A stretch of 64,000 nt of DNA. It comes from Streptomyces sp. HUAS ZL42. GTDB lineage: Bacteria > Actinomycetota > Actinomycetes > Streptomycetales > Streptomycetaceae. The stretch lies in NCBI RefSeq assembly GCF_040782645.1, contig NZ_CP160403.1, positions 4,995,001 through 5,059,000 on the forward strand, written 5' to 3'. Positions 1 to 10,000 of this stretch are shown here, piece after piece; position 1 is the stretch's first letter, and each line of letters starts with the position of its first letter. The notes beneath the pieces are model-generated. The model saw nothing but the letters and a program-made list of their open reading frames with translations. It was not told the origin of the DNA and did no database searches. The translations under genes and the position numbers were made by a program.

Positions 1-168
1 CTCGCCGTGGCAGGCGGGCGAGGACGGTTCGTCGCGGTGGGGGGAGCGCAGGGCCGGGAGCTTCGTACGGGACAGGGGGATGACCGCCAGGCCGCGTTCG
101 GCGGCTGACAGTGCGTGTGCCAGGGCCAGCGTCGTGGCCTGCCGGGGGTGCCGGTCGGTGGTGGCCAT
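1..168 (-). CDS. Bifunctional primase/polymerase-domain protein, N-terminal fragment
   Basis: Only the first 56 codons lie in the window; the gene runs off the left edge. The translation opens MATTDRHPRQATTLALAHAL and continues with AAERGLAVIPLSRTKLPAL, which matches the N-terminus typical of streptomycete prim-pol (PF09250-like) proteins, where the GLAVIPL strand begins the AEP fold and a CHGEC-type cysteine cluster follows (CHGE is the last visible part). Such proteins are usually of plasmid or phage ancestry but are common in Streptomyces chromosomes. Catalytic residues lie outside the window, so function is inferred from the N-terminus only. Confidence 0.6.
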   Translation of the reverse strand, partial: MATTDRHPRQATTLALAHALSAAERGLAVIPLSRTKLPALRSPHRDEPSSPACHGE

Positions 169-444
169 GACTCCATTTTCGTACGAATGTTCGATAGAGG
201 GAAGAGGGTTTTGCGGGCGCCCTTGGCGAGTGGGCATGGCGAAACGGGTTTATCGACCATTCGACACGCTTAAGGGCGAATCACGACTTACAGCGCGGTT
301 CAGTGCGGTTTCCGTGGGCAACTCTGATCCCGCGACGTCGTGCACAACCGCCGGGGCGGTCGGCCAACTTCCCTGGCAGCAGTCGTACTTCACGCATCGT
401 TCGAACCAAGAGGCCGGTGCGTACCCCCGTTCTGGAGGAACAAC

Positions 445-759
445 ATGGCAAGCATCCGTACCGCCCGCGTTCTCGCCGCCGTCTCCGCCCTCCCCCTCAC
501 CGCCGCCCTGTTCGGCGGCGTCGCGGCGGCGGACAACGGTGCCTTCGCGGACGACGGATCGAACGCGGCCGCCGCGAGCGTCATCGGCATCGGTGCCGGG
601 CGCGACAACAGCGGCAACTCGGCCACCACGCAGCAGCAGGCGGTCGGCTCGGGCGCCTCGAACCAGAGCAATACCGCCCAGCTCAAAGACTCCGCGTTCT
701 CACCCGTCAACCAGGGCAACGAGAACGTCGCGATCAGTTTCACCCCGCTGTGGTGGTGA
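445..759 (+). CDS. Small secreted Asn/Gln-rich protein, unknown function
   Basis: A 104-residue protein with a classic Sec signal: Arg-containing n-region, Ala/Leu core ending GGVAAA, probable cleavage after AAA before DNGAFADD. The mature ~75 residues are rich in Asn, Gln, Ser and Ala, contain no Cys, and end in LWW. Short elements such as NQSNTAQL and VNQGNENVAI loosely recall the Q/N spacing of surface amyloid repeats, but this is inference; it is neither a recognisable chaplin nor rodlin. The ATG at 445 is chosen because a GGAGG sits 6 bases upstream; an in-frame upstream start at 340 would destroy the signal peptide. A strong terminator follows at 820-857. Confidence 0.75.
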   Translation: MASIRTARVLAAVSALPLTAALFGGVAAADNGAFADDGSNAAAASVIGIGAGRDNSGNSATTQQQAVGSGASNQSNTAQLKDSAFSPVNQGNENVAISFTPLWW

Positions 760-819
760 GCTGAAGGGCCGGCCGGGGCCCTCGACTCCCGTGCCAGGTG
801 TGCTCTGAGGGATGTCACG

Positions 820-857
820 CGTCTGCGCGGCGGTGCTTCGGCGTCGCCGCGCAGACG
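820..857 (+). terminator. Strong intrinsic terminator after the small secreted protein
   Basis: A perfect 13-bp stem (CGTCTGCGCGGCG at 820-832 with its complement at 845-857) encloses a 12-base loop and is followed directly by TTT. It lies 60 bases past the stop of the secreted-protein gene and isolates it from the chsH2-like operon. Confidence 0.8.
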
Positions 858-891
858 TTTCCGGGTGCGGGGCCCGGGTGGCCCGGTGACC

Positions 892-924
892 TTGACAGTG
901 CACCTCATCTGACGGACAGTCAGA
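892..924 (+). promoter_or_regulatory. Putative promoter with TetR-like operator of the side-chain aldolase operon
   Basis: TTGACA at 892-897 is a consensus -35. The expected -10 zone 17-18 bases later falls inside a perfect inverted repeat TCTGAC-GGACA-GTCAGA (908-924), the size and shape of a TetR-family operator. A repressor bound here would block polymerase. The start of the first gene is ~100 bases downstream. No TetR gene is adjacent, so the regulator would be encoded elsewhere. Confidence 0.45.
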
Positions 925-1021
925 AACTCTCGCGGAGGACATGGGAACCCGAGCGGGGCGGGCGGTGTACCAGGAATGTACGAGCGATGCGCGAGGCGGG
1001 ACGAGGGGGCGGTGGTGAACG

Positions 1022-1945
1022 ATGGACGACGAGCTGGCGGTACACCTGAAGACGTACGAGGGGCGGGCGGCCACCATCGCCGGCATCGGCAAGGACCCCG
1101 TCAACGTGCCCATGATCCGGCACTGGTGCGAGGCGATGGGAGACACCAATCCTTCGTACGTCGGGCCGGACGCCGTCGCCCCGCCCACCATGCTCCAGGT
1201 GTGGACCATGGGCGGCCTGTCCGGGCACGGGGGGCGCGCGAAGGCGTACGACGAGCTCCTCGGCCTGCTCGACGGCGCCGGCTACACCTCGGTGGTCGCC
1301 ACCGACTGCGAGCAGGAGTACGTGCGGCCCCTGCGCCCCGGCGACGAGATCACCTTCGACTCGGTGATCGAGTCGGTGTCGGAGCGCAAGACGACCAGGC
1401 TCGGGACCGGGTACTTCGTGACCAGCCGCATGGACGTCCGGGTGGGCGAGGACCTCGTCGGCACACACCGCTTCCGCATCCTCAAGTACGCACCCGCGCG
1501 CCGGAAACCCAAGGAGCGCCGCCCCCGCCCGGTCGTCAACCGCGACAACGCCGGCTTCTGGGCGGGAGTGCGGCAGCACAGACTGCTCATCCAGCGCTGC
1601 GCTGACTGCGGCATCCTCCGCTTTCCCTGGCTGCCCGGCTGCAACAGCTGCGGCTCCCTGGACTGGGACCCCCTCGAGGCGTGCGGTGAGGGGACGGTCT
1701 TTTCGTACGTCGTGATGCACCACCCGCCCTTCCCGGCGTTCACGGCATCCGATCACGGCGCCGACGCGGCGGGGCCCTACGCGGTCGCGCTGATCGAACT
1801 GGCCGAGGGAGTGCGGATGATCAGCAACGTCGTGGGGGTGCCGTACGACAAGGTCCGCATAGGACTGCCGGTGCGAGTCGAATTCCGGGCGTACGACGAC
1901 GAGTTGGTGCTGCCCGTGTTCCGAACCCGGGAGGGGGTCGCATGA
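1022..1945 (+). CDS. chsH2: MaoC/FAS1-dehydratase-like + DUF35 OB-fold protein (ChsH2-like)
   Basis: 307 residues, close to the 311 of mycobacterial ChsH2. Residues ~1-160 form a hot-dog (MaoC-like) domain; residues ~175-300 form a DUF35 unit with a zinc ribbon (CADCG at the start, CNSCG 12 residues on) followed by an OB fold. In mycobacteria ChsH2 pairs with ChsH1 to hydrate the C3-side-chain enoyl-CoA of cholesterol, and its DUF35 domain binds the Ltp2 aldolase. The same three partners follow here in the same order, with ATGA overlaps, so a heteromeric hydratase-aldolase is the natural reading. The real steroid-like substrate is not shown by the sequence. The ATG at 1022 has only a weak Shine-Dalgarno. 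Confidence 0.82.
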   Translation: MDDELAVHLKTYEGRAATIAGIGKDPVNVPMIRHWCEAMGDTNPSYVGPDAVAPPTMLQVWTMGGLSGHGGRAKAYDELLGLLDGAGYTSVVATDCEQEYVRPLRPGDEITFDSVIESVSERKTTRLGTGYFVTSRMDVRVGEDLVGTHRFRILKYAPARRKPKERRPRPVVNRDNAGFWAGVRQHRLLIQRCADCGILRFPWLPGCNSCGSLDWDPLEACGEGTVFSYVVMHHPPFPAFTASDHGADAAGPYAVALIELAEGVRMISNVVGVPYDKVRIGLPVRVEFRAYDDELVLPVFRTREGVA

Positions 1946-2337
1946 GGGCCGGTGACAAGCTGCCCCCGCTGGAGATCGAGATCACCCGCACCCTGATCGT
2001 CGCCGGCGCCCTCGCCTCGCGCGACTACCAGGACGTGCATCACGACCCGGAGCCGGCACGCGAGAAGGGCTCGCCGGACATCTTCATGAACATCCTGACC
2101 ACCAACGGCCTGGTCGGCCGCTACATCACCGACCACTTCGGCCCTGCCGCCCTCCTCCGCAGGGTCGCCATACGGCTCGGTGCCCCCAACTACCCCGGCG
2201 ACACGATGGTGCTGCGGGGCACGGTCGAGGAGGTCGACGGGGACACGGCCGTCGTGAAGGTCACCGGGGAGAACGGGATCGGTACGCATGTGACCGGAAG
2301 GGTGACGGTCACTGTTCCCGCGGAGGTCACGTCATGA
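1942..2337 (+). CDS. chsH1: MaoC-like enoyl-CoA hydratase subunit (ChsH1-like)
   Basis: 131 residues, a single hot-dog fold, against 129 in mycobacterial ChsH1. The catalytic stretch SRDYQDVHHDP carries the Asp-x4-His pair (Asp28, His33) that is the active-site dyad of ChsH1, whereas the partner's hot-dog domain lacks it. The gene overlaps both neighbours by four bases, so translational coupling and equimolar assembly with the DUF35 protein are expected. It should add water across the alpha-beta double bond of an acyl-CoA thioester to supply the aldolase encoded next. Confidence 0.82.
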   Translation: MRAGDKLPPLEIEITRTLIVAGALASRDYQDVHHDPEPAREKGSPDIFMNILTTNGLVGRYITDHFGPAALLRRVAIRLGAPNYPGDTMVLRGTVEEVDGDTAVVKVTGENGIGTHVTGRVTVTVPAEVTS

Positions 2338-3500
2338 GTTTACGGACGGCCGACGTCCTCGGCGGACGCGCCGCGATCGCCGGTATCGGGGCCACGGAGT
2401 TCTCCAAGGACTCCGGGCGCAGTGAACTGCGGCTGGCGGCGGAGGCGGTGCGGGCCGCCCTCGACGACGCGGGCCTCAGGCCCGGGGACGTGGACGGGAT
2501 GGTCACGTTCACGATGGACACCAGCCCGGAGATCACCGTGGCGCAGGCCTGCGGCATGGGCGAGCTGTCCTTCTTCTCCCGCGTCCATTACGGCGGCGGG
2601 GCGGCCTGCGCCACGGTCCAGCAGGCGGCGCTGGCCGTGGCGACGGGAGTGGCAGAGGTCGTCGTCTGCTACCGCGCCTTCAACGAGCGGTCGGGCCGCC
2701 GCTTCGGCTCAGGGGTCCAGCACCGGGAGCCGTCCGCGGAGGGCGCCGCGCTCGGCTGGTCGCTGCCGTTCGGGCTGCTCACCCCGGCGTCCTGGGTGGC
2801 GATGGCGGCCCAGCGGTACCTGTACACCTACGGGCTGACACCGGAGGCGTTCGGGCACGTGGCCGTCGTGGACCGAAAGTACGCGGCGACCAACCCGGCG
2901 GCCTACTTCCACGGCAGACCGATCACCCTCGCCGACCACGCCGCGTCCCGCTGGATAGCCGAACCCCTGCGGCTCCTGGACTGCTGCCAGGAGACGGACG
3001 GCGGCCAGGCCCTCGTCGTCACATCGGTGGAGCGGGCCCGCGACCTGCCGCACCCGCCCGCGGTCGTCGCGGCGGCCGCCCAGGGCGCGGGCAGGGCCCA
3101 GGAGCAGATGACCAGCTTCTACCGCGACGACCTGACAGGACTGCCCGAGATGGGCGTGGTGGCCCGCCAGTTGTGGCGGACCTCCGGCCTCGCGCCTGCC
3201 GACATCGACGTGGGGATCGTGTACGACCACTTCACCCCCTTCGTGCTGATGCAGCTGGAGGAGTTCGGCTTCTGCGCGCCCGGCGAGGCGGCCGGCTTCG
3301 TGGCCGAGGAGCGGCTGCCGCTGAACACGCACGGGGGGCAGCTCGGGGAGGCATACCTCCATGGGATGAACGGCATAGCGGAAGGGGTACGACAGGTGCG
3401 CGGGACGGCGGTGAACCGGATACCGGGGGCGGAGTGCGTCCTGGTGACGGCGGGGACGGGTGTGCCGACGTCGGGGCTGGTCCTGACTGCGCAGGGATGA
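2334..3500 (+). CDS. ltp2: Thiolase-fold lipid-transfer protein / side-chain aldolase (Ltp2-like)
   Basis: 388 residues (mycobacterial Ltp2: 386) with the SCP-x thiolase fold: GIGATEFSKDSGRSEL near the N-terminus, the VDGMVTFTMDT strand, and the C-terminal HGGQLGEAYLHGMNGI and TAGTGVPTSG motifs. Ltp2 is a retro-aldolase that releases propionyl-CoA from the C22 thioester and uses tyrosines instead of the thiolase Cys; a Tyr in GEAYLHGMN sits where one is expected. ATG overlaps the preceding stop. With ChsH2/ChsH1 it completes an aldolase module, although the acyl-CoA dehydrogenases (ChsE1/E2) and Cyp125 that flank it in mycobacteria are absent here. Confidence 0.82.
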   Translation: MSLRTADVLGGRAAIAGIGATEFSKDSGRSELRLAAEAVRAALDDAGLRPGDVDGMVTFTMDTSPEITVAQACGMGELSFFSRVHYGGGAACATVQQAALAVATGVAEVVVCYRAFNERSGRRFGSGVQHREPSAEGAALGWSLPFGLLTPASWVAMAAQRYLYTYGLTPEAFGHVAVVDRKYAATNPAAYFHGRPITLADHAASRWIAEPLRLLDCCQETDGGQALVVTSVERARDLPHPPAVVAAAAQGAGRAQEQMTSFYRDDLTGLPEMGVVARQLWRTSGLAPADIDVGIVYDHFTPFVLMQLEEFGFCAPGEAAGFVAEERLPLNTHGGQLGEAYLHGMNGIAEGVRQVRGTAVNRIPGAECVLVTAGTGVPTSGLVLTAQG

Positions 3501-3635
3501 CCCCCCAGGGGTGATCCCGCAGTAGGGACGGCTCTCCCGTCCACCTTCAGGAGGTGGAGCCAGCCCCACCCCTACAACCTGAGGCGGACGCTGCTTCGGG
3601 ACCTGGGGCCGATCCGCCGGAGGTGCCCCCACTCC

Positions 3636-3641
3636 TAGCGT
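3636..3641 (+). promoter_or_regulatory. -10 element of the sigma-factor gene (leaderless start)
   Basis: TAGCGT ends six bases before the ATG at 3648, the spacing expected if transcription starts on the A of the start codon. No clear -35 hexamer is visible. The rest of the 3501-3647 gap holds an imperfect GC-rich hairpin and no gene. Confidence 0.4.
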
Positions 3642-3647
3642 GGAGCC

Positions 3648-4214
3648 ATGACCACACCCGTCTGCACCAGCGCCTCCGACGCCGCCACCTCAGCGAGGCG
3701 GACCCGCGTGCACGCGACGTACCCCTCCTTCTCGTCGTACGTCAGGGCTCGCCAGCCCGTGCTGCTGCGTACCGCCCGGTCGCTCACCGCGAACCCGAGC
3801 GACGCGGAGGACCTGCTGCAGACGGCGCTCACCAAGACGTACGTCGCCTGGGAGCGGATCGAGGACCACCGGGCCCTCGACGGCTATGTGCGCCGGGCGC
3901 TGCTGAACACGCGGACGTCGCAGTGGCGCAAACGCAAGGTCGACGAGTTCACGTGCGACGAGCTGCCCGAGCCGGAGCCTGTGCCCGGCGAGGACGACCC
4001 GGCGGAGCAGCAGGCGCTGCACGACGCGATGTGGCGGGCGATCATGAAGCTGCCGGCCCGGCAGCGGGCGATGGTCGTCCTCAGGTACTACGAGGACCTG
4101 AGCGAGGTGCAGACGGCCGAGGTGCTCGGCGTGTCGGTGGGCACGGTGAAGTCGGCGGTGTCGCGTGCGCTGGGGAAGCTGCGCGAGGATCCTGAACTGG
4201 GGCTTGTTCGATAG
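3648..4214 (+). CDS. SigE-family (ECF-like) RNA polymerase sigma factor
   Basis: 188 residues. Region 2 covers ~25-95 (FSSYVRARQPVLLRTARSL then DAEDLLQTALTKTYVAWERI), region 4 covers ~125-182 (LPARQRAMVVLRYYEDLSEV followed by the helix-turn-helix SVGTVKSAVSRALGKLRED). This is the architecture of the streptomycete 'SigE family' group. It is not followed by the cseA-cseB-cseC genes that accompany true sigE of S. coelicolor, nor by an obvious anti-sigma factor, so it should not be called sigE. Its signal and regulon cannot be read from the sequence. Confidence 0.88.
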   Translation: MTTPVCTSASDAATSARRTRVHATYPSFSSYVRARQPVLLRTARSLTANPSDAEDLLQTALTKTYVAWERIEDHRALDGYVRRALLNTRTSQWRKRKVDEFTCDELPEPEPVPGEDDPAEQQALHDAMWRAIMKLPARQRAMVVLRYYEDLSEVQTAEVLGVSVGTVKSAVSRALGKLREDPELGLVR

Positions 4215-4277
4215 TGGGCCGTAGTGGGGATTTGACCCGCGCTTTAACGTGACCTGATCGATCGTCGCTCCCTAGTG

Positions 4278-4295
4278 ACATACCGCGCGGTATGT
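4278..4295 (+). promoter_or_regulatory. 18-bp perfect palindrome, probable TetR-type operator of the acyl-CoA ligase
   Basis: ACATACCGCGCGGTATGT is an exact palindrome centred 67 bases before the chosen GTG start. The CTAGTGA just upstream (4272-4278) could be the -10. Palindromes of this type commonly bind TetR-family acyl-CoA sensors upstream of fatty-acid genes in actinobacteria; no cognate regulator is adjacent. Confidence 0.6.
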
Positions 4296-4352
4296 GAGCA
4301 GAATCAGCGCAACCATTACCACCGCGTAGGCAATGTCGCCCGGGAGGACGCC

Positions 4353-6008
<1,656 letters not shown>

Positions 6009-6133
6009 CCGGCGCGGGCCCACGTCACCGGCGTACTCCCACGTCCTCACCGCCGTACGACATCCCCTCACCGTCGTACGGCGGTCGCCCCCCACCCCAG
6101 CAGCAGCCACACCCCCGCTCCGGCCCGCGTGGC

Positions 6134-6785
6134 TCAGGCGAGGCCCGCCAGGGCCGAGGCGAGGGCTCCGCCAGCGAGACCGGAGACCACGTGCGCGCTG
6201 TCGGCGGTGGCCGGGATGGAGGTGGTGGTCAGGGCCAGGGGCTGGTTGGCGACGGGGAGGCCACCAGGGCGGCGTGGAGCGCGATCGCCGCCACGAACAG
6301 GGCGACCGGCACCTGCCCGCCCAGCCAGAACAGCGGCGCGGACGCGGCGGCCAGCAGGTGGGCGGACCGTACGACCTTGGCGGCGCCGAAGCGGTCGACC
6401 AGACCGCCCGCGAGCGGTGCCGCCGCCCTGGCCGCGAGACCGAACAGGCCGAAGAGCCCGGCGGTCGCGGTCGACAGGCCGTACGTCCGGCCCGTCAGCA
6501 GCAGGGCCGACGAGGTCCACAGGGCGCTCCACGCGCCGTACATCCCGGCCTGGCGCACGCATGCGCGCCAGAGCTCGGGCGAGCGGCGTACCAGGCCCCG
6601 GCATGGGGTCGAGGCCCGAGAAGAGCCCGCCTGCGCGCCGAGGGCGTTCCGCCGGCAGGACGGAGACGGTCAGCAGACCCAGGACCGCGCTGAGGGCGGC
6701 CGCGCCTACGAAGACCCGGCGCCGGCCGAAGGCCTGGCCCGCCAGGCGGCCCAGGACCCGGGCCGCGACGATGCCGCTGCCGCGC
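6134..6785 (-). pseudogene. MFS transporter remnant: 5' half missing, two frameshifts
   Basis: Three consecutive stretches, read downward on the minus strand, form the C-terminal half of one MFS permease but lie in alternating frames: [13 protein letters not shown]...[19 protein letters not shown] (about 6785-6620), then [20 protein letters not shown]...AALHAALVA (about 6620-6240), then [20 protein letters not shown] to the stop at 6134. The frame breaks fall near 6615 and 6245. Everything upstream of the first piece (about six membrane segments and the start) is gone. It is non-functional and marks a deletion that also truncated the neighbour at 6786. Confidence 0.7.
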
Positions 6786-6994
6786 CGGCTCTTCTGGGAG
6801 GGCATCCCCACGCCCGCGCCGAACCGCCCGACGAGGCCGAGCGCCGGAACCACTACGCCGGCAAGGCCGTCGCCCTCGAGCACGGACAGGCCCGGGGCGT
6901 CATCACCGTCGCGATCCCGACCGGCGAGGACACGGACCGCGAGCGCCTGTGTGCCTCCATCAAGGAGGTGGCACGCGGGCTGGTGGTGAAGTAG
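6786..6994 (+). pseudogene. 3' remnant of an unrecognised gene
   Basis: About 69 codons with good actinobacterial codon bias, ending [20 protein letters not shown]... VARGLVVK and a stop, but with no start or RBS. They begin exactly where the MFS similarity on the other strand stops, so this appears to be the surviving tail of a gene whose 5' part was deleted. The family was not recognised. Confidence 0.4.
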
Positions 6995-7020
6995 CCGCTG
7001 CGCGGGACGAGACGTGTGAG

Positions 7021-10000
7021 CTAGTTGGTGCCGATCCGCGCCAGCAGGTCGACGATCCGGCTCTGCACATCGCCGCTGGTCGACCGTTCCGCCAGGAACA
7101 GCACCGTCTCCCCCGACGCCAGCCGCGGCAGGTCCGCCTGGTCGACGGCCGCGGTGTAGACGACCAGCGGGGTGCGGTTGAGCTGCCCGTTCGCGCGCAG
7201 CCAGTCCACGATCCCGGCCTGCCGCCGGTGCACCTGCAGCAGGTCCATCACCACGAGGTTCGGCCGCAGCTGCCCGGCGAGCGTGACGGCGTCCGCGTCG
7301 CTCGCCGCCCGCGCCACCTGCATTCCGCGCCGCTCCAGCGTCGACGTCAGCGCCAGCGCGATCTCCGCGTGCTCCTCGATGAGCAGCACCCGCGGCGGAT
7401 GCTGCTCGCTGTCGCGCGGAGCGAGCGCCTTCAGCAGTACGGCCGGGTCGGCGCCGTACGCCGCCTCGCGCGTCGCCTGCCCGAGTCCCGCTGTGACCAT
7501 CACCGGCACCTCGGCGGCCACGGCCGCCTGCCGCAGCGACTGCAGCGCGGTGCGCGTGATCGGCCCGGTCAGCGGGTCCACGAACAGCGCGGCGGGGAAG
7601 GCCGCGATCTGCGCGTCGACCTCCTCGCGCGAGTGCACGATGACGGGCCGGTATCCGCGGTCGCTCAGCGCCTGCTGGGTGCTCACGTCGGGCGCGGGCC
7701 ACACCAGAAGCCGGCGCGGGTTGTCCAGCGGCTCCGGCGGCAGCTCGTCGTCCATGGGCTGCGGCCGAGGTGTGTCGGCGACTTCGACCGCCCCCCCGGG
7801 ACCGTCCAACGGTTCGGGTCCCTCGGCGGCGTTCTCGTCCGGCGCGCCGATGGCGTACGACCGTCCGGCCCCCTCCGTCGCCTGCGCGAGCCGGGACTGG
7901 CCGGTCGGCGCGGGCTGGGGTTGCGGCTGCTGCTGTGGCTGCGGTTGCGCCGAGGTGGGCGCGGGGGGCTGCTCGGTCGCCGGGTGCGGGCGGGCCGTCT
8001 GCTCCGGGCGTGCGGCGGCCGGGTCCGGCGGCGTCCCCAGCTTGCGTCGGCGGCCCGAGCCGCCCGGCTGCTGCGGGGGCGGCGTGGCGGCCACCGGCTG
8101 CTGCACCTGCGCGGCCTGCCGGGTGAACGGCACACCCTGCCCCAGCGTGCGCACGCTGATCGCCCGCCCCTGCGTGGAGTTCGGATCCACGGGTGCGGCG
8201 ACCGCGGCCTCGGCGGGCAACGGCTGCGCCGTACGCGTCTGCGCCACGGCGGACTCCGGGGGGAGGGGAGTGCCGGGGGCCGGGGTCGGGTGCGGGTTCT
8301 GGGGTTGCGGCTGAGCGGGTGCGACGGCAGCGGGAGGCAGGTGGGCGGGGATCGCCGGGGGCGCGAGCGCGGGCGCCGCGGCGGGCGCGGTGGCGCCCGG
8401 CGGTACGGGTGCGCCCGCGCCGGAGGTGCCGTCCGCGGGGTTGCCGACCGGTGCGGGCTGGGCCTGGGGGGCCTGGGCCTGCGCGGCCTGAAGCTGCGGA
8501 GACGCGACCTGCTGGGCCTGCGCCGGAAGCGCCTGCGCGGGAACACCTGGCGAGGGGACCCCCTGTGCCGGCGTTCCGATTGCCTCCGCAGGCTGGGCCA
8601 CGGCTCGTCGACGGCGGCCCGTCGGGGCGCTCGTGGGATGCGGCTGCGGCGGAGTGTGGTCCTCGGACTGGTCGTGCGCCACCGCGTCGTGGCGGCCCTG
8701 GTCGACCAGGGCGTCACCCGGGGCGCTCGGGCCGGGGATCTGGGCCGGCACCTGTGCCTGAGCCGGCGGCTGAGGCAGGGGCCCCTGCGTACCGTCGGCA
8801 GCACCCGTACCACGGGCACCCGCCGTCCCGTCCGCCGACCGGTCCTGGTCGGCCTCGGCGGGCGGAAGGGCGAACACCGTACGGGGCGCGGCCTCCTGTG
8901 CGGCGGCGCGTTCGTTCGCGGCCGCCAGGGCACGTCGGCGCCGCCCGGACGGCTGCGCGTCGTCGGCCGGGACGACGCCGCCCGCGGCGGACGGGTCGGG
9001 GGTGGCGGGCAGGGCCGGCGGCAACGCGTGCTGTTCGTCGGCGACGCGCCGGGCGCGCCGTCCGGCGGGCGCGGGCACGCCCTGCGGCGGGACCGTGCCG
9101 CCGAGTCCCGTCCCCGAGGCCGCGGTTCCGGCAGCGTGCTCGGCGGCGGTGACGACGGCACCCTCGGCGGGCGCGCCGGGCGCACCCTCAGCCGCGTCCC
9201 CGTCCTCGGCGGGCCGTCCGCGCCGCCGTCCCGTGCCGCCGGAGACCTCGCCGGCCTCGGCGGGGGCGGCTTCCTCGGCGGCGGCACCCGCCCGCCTCCG
9301 CCGTCGCCCGGTGGGAGCGGCCGCATCCCCGTCCGGGCCACCGGATCCCTGGGAACCGTCGGCACCCTGTTCGCCGGGGACGTCGCTCTCCAGGAACGCG
9401 TCGACGGAGGACCGCCGGGCGCGCCGCCTGCCGGGGGCCTGCTCGAGGGCCGGGGCACCCCCGGCGGCACCGCCGTCCGCGGCGGCCGGAGCCTGGGCCG
9501 CGACGGCGCCCGCGCCTTCCCCGAGGGGGACCTCGAGGACGTACGCACTGCCGCTCATGCCCGGCACCTCGTGCGTCTGGAGCACACCGCCGTGCGCCCG
9601 CACGATCCCGCGGACGATCGGCTCGTGCACCGGGTCTCCCCCGGCGTACGGCCCGCGCACCTCGATCCGTACGACCTCACCGCGCTGCGCGGCCGCCACC
9701 ACGACGGTGTTGTCCATGTAACCGCCCGCCGACACGGGGGCGTTGCCGGTCGCGTCGACCCCGGCCACATCCGCGACGAGATGCGCGAGCGCGGTGGCCA
9801 GGAGCCGCGAGTCGACCTCGGCCTCGATGGGCGGCGCGTGCACGGCGAACTGGACACGCCCCGGCCCGATGAGTTCCACCGCGCCGTCGACGCCCGCGGC
9901 GACGACGGCGTCGAGCATCACCTTCGTACGGACGATCTCCTCAGTGCCCGTGTCGAGCCGCTGATAACCGAGCACGTTGTCGATGAGCGTGGTGATCCGC

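Noticed and set aside
3648..4214. Calling the sigma gene sigE of the cell-envelope stress system
   Set aside because: The cseA-cseB-cseC genes that define that locus are absent downstream.
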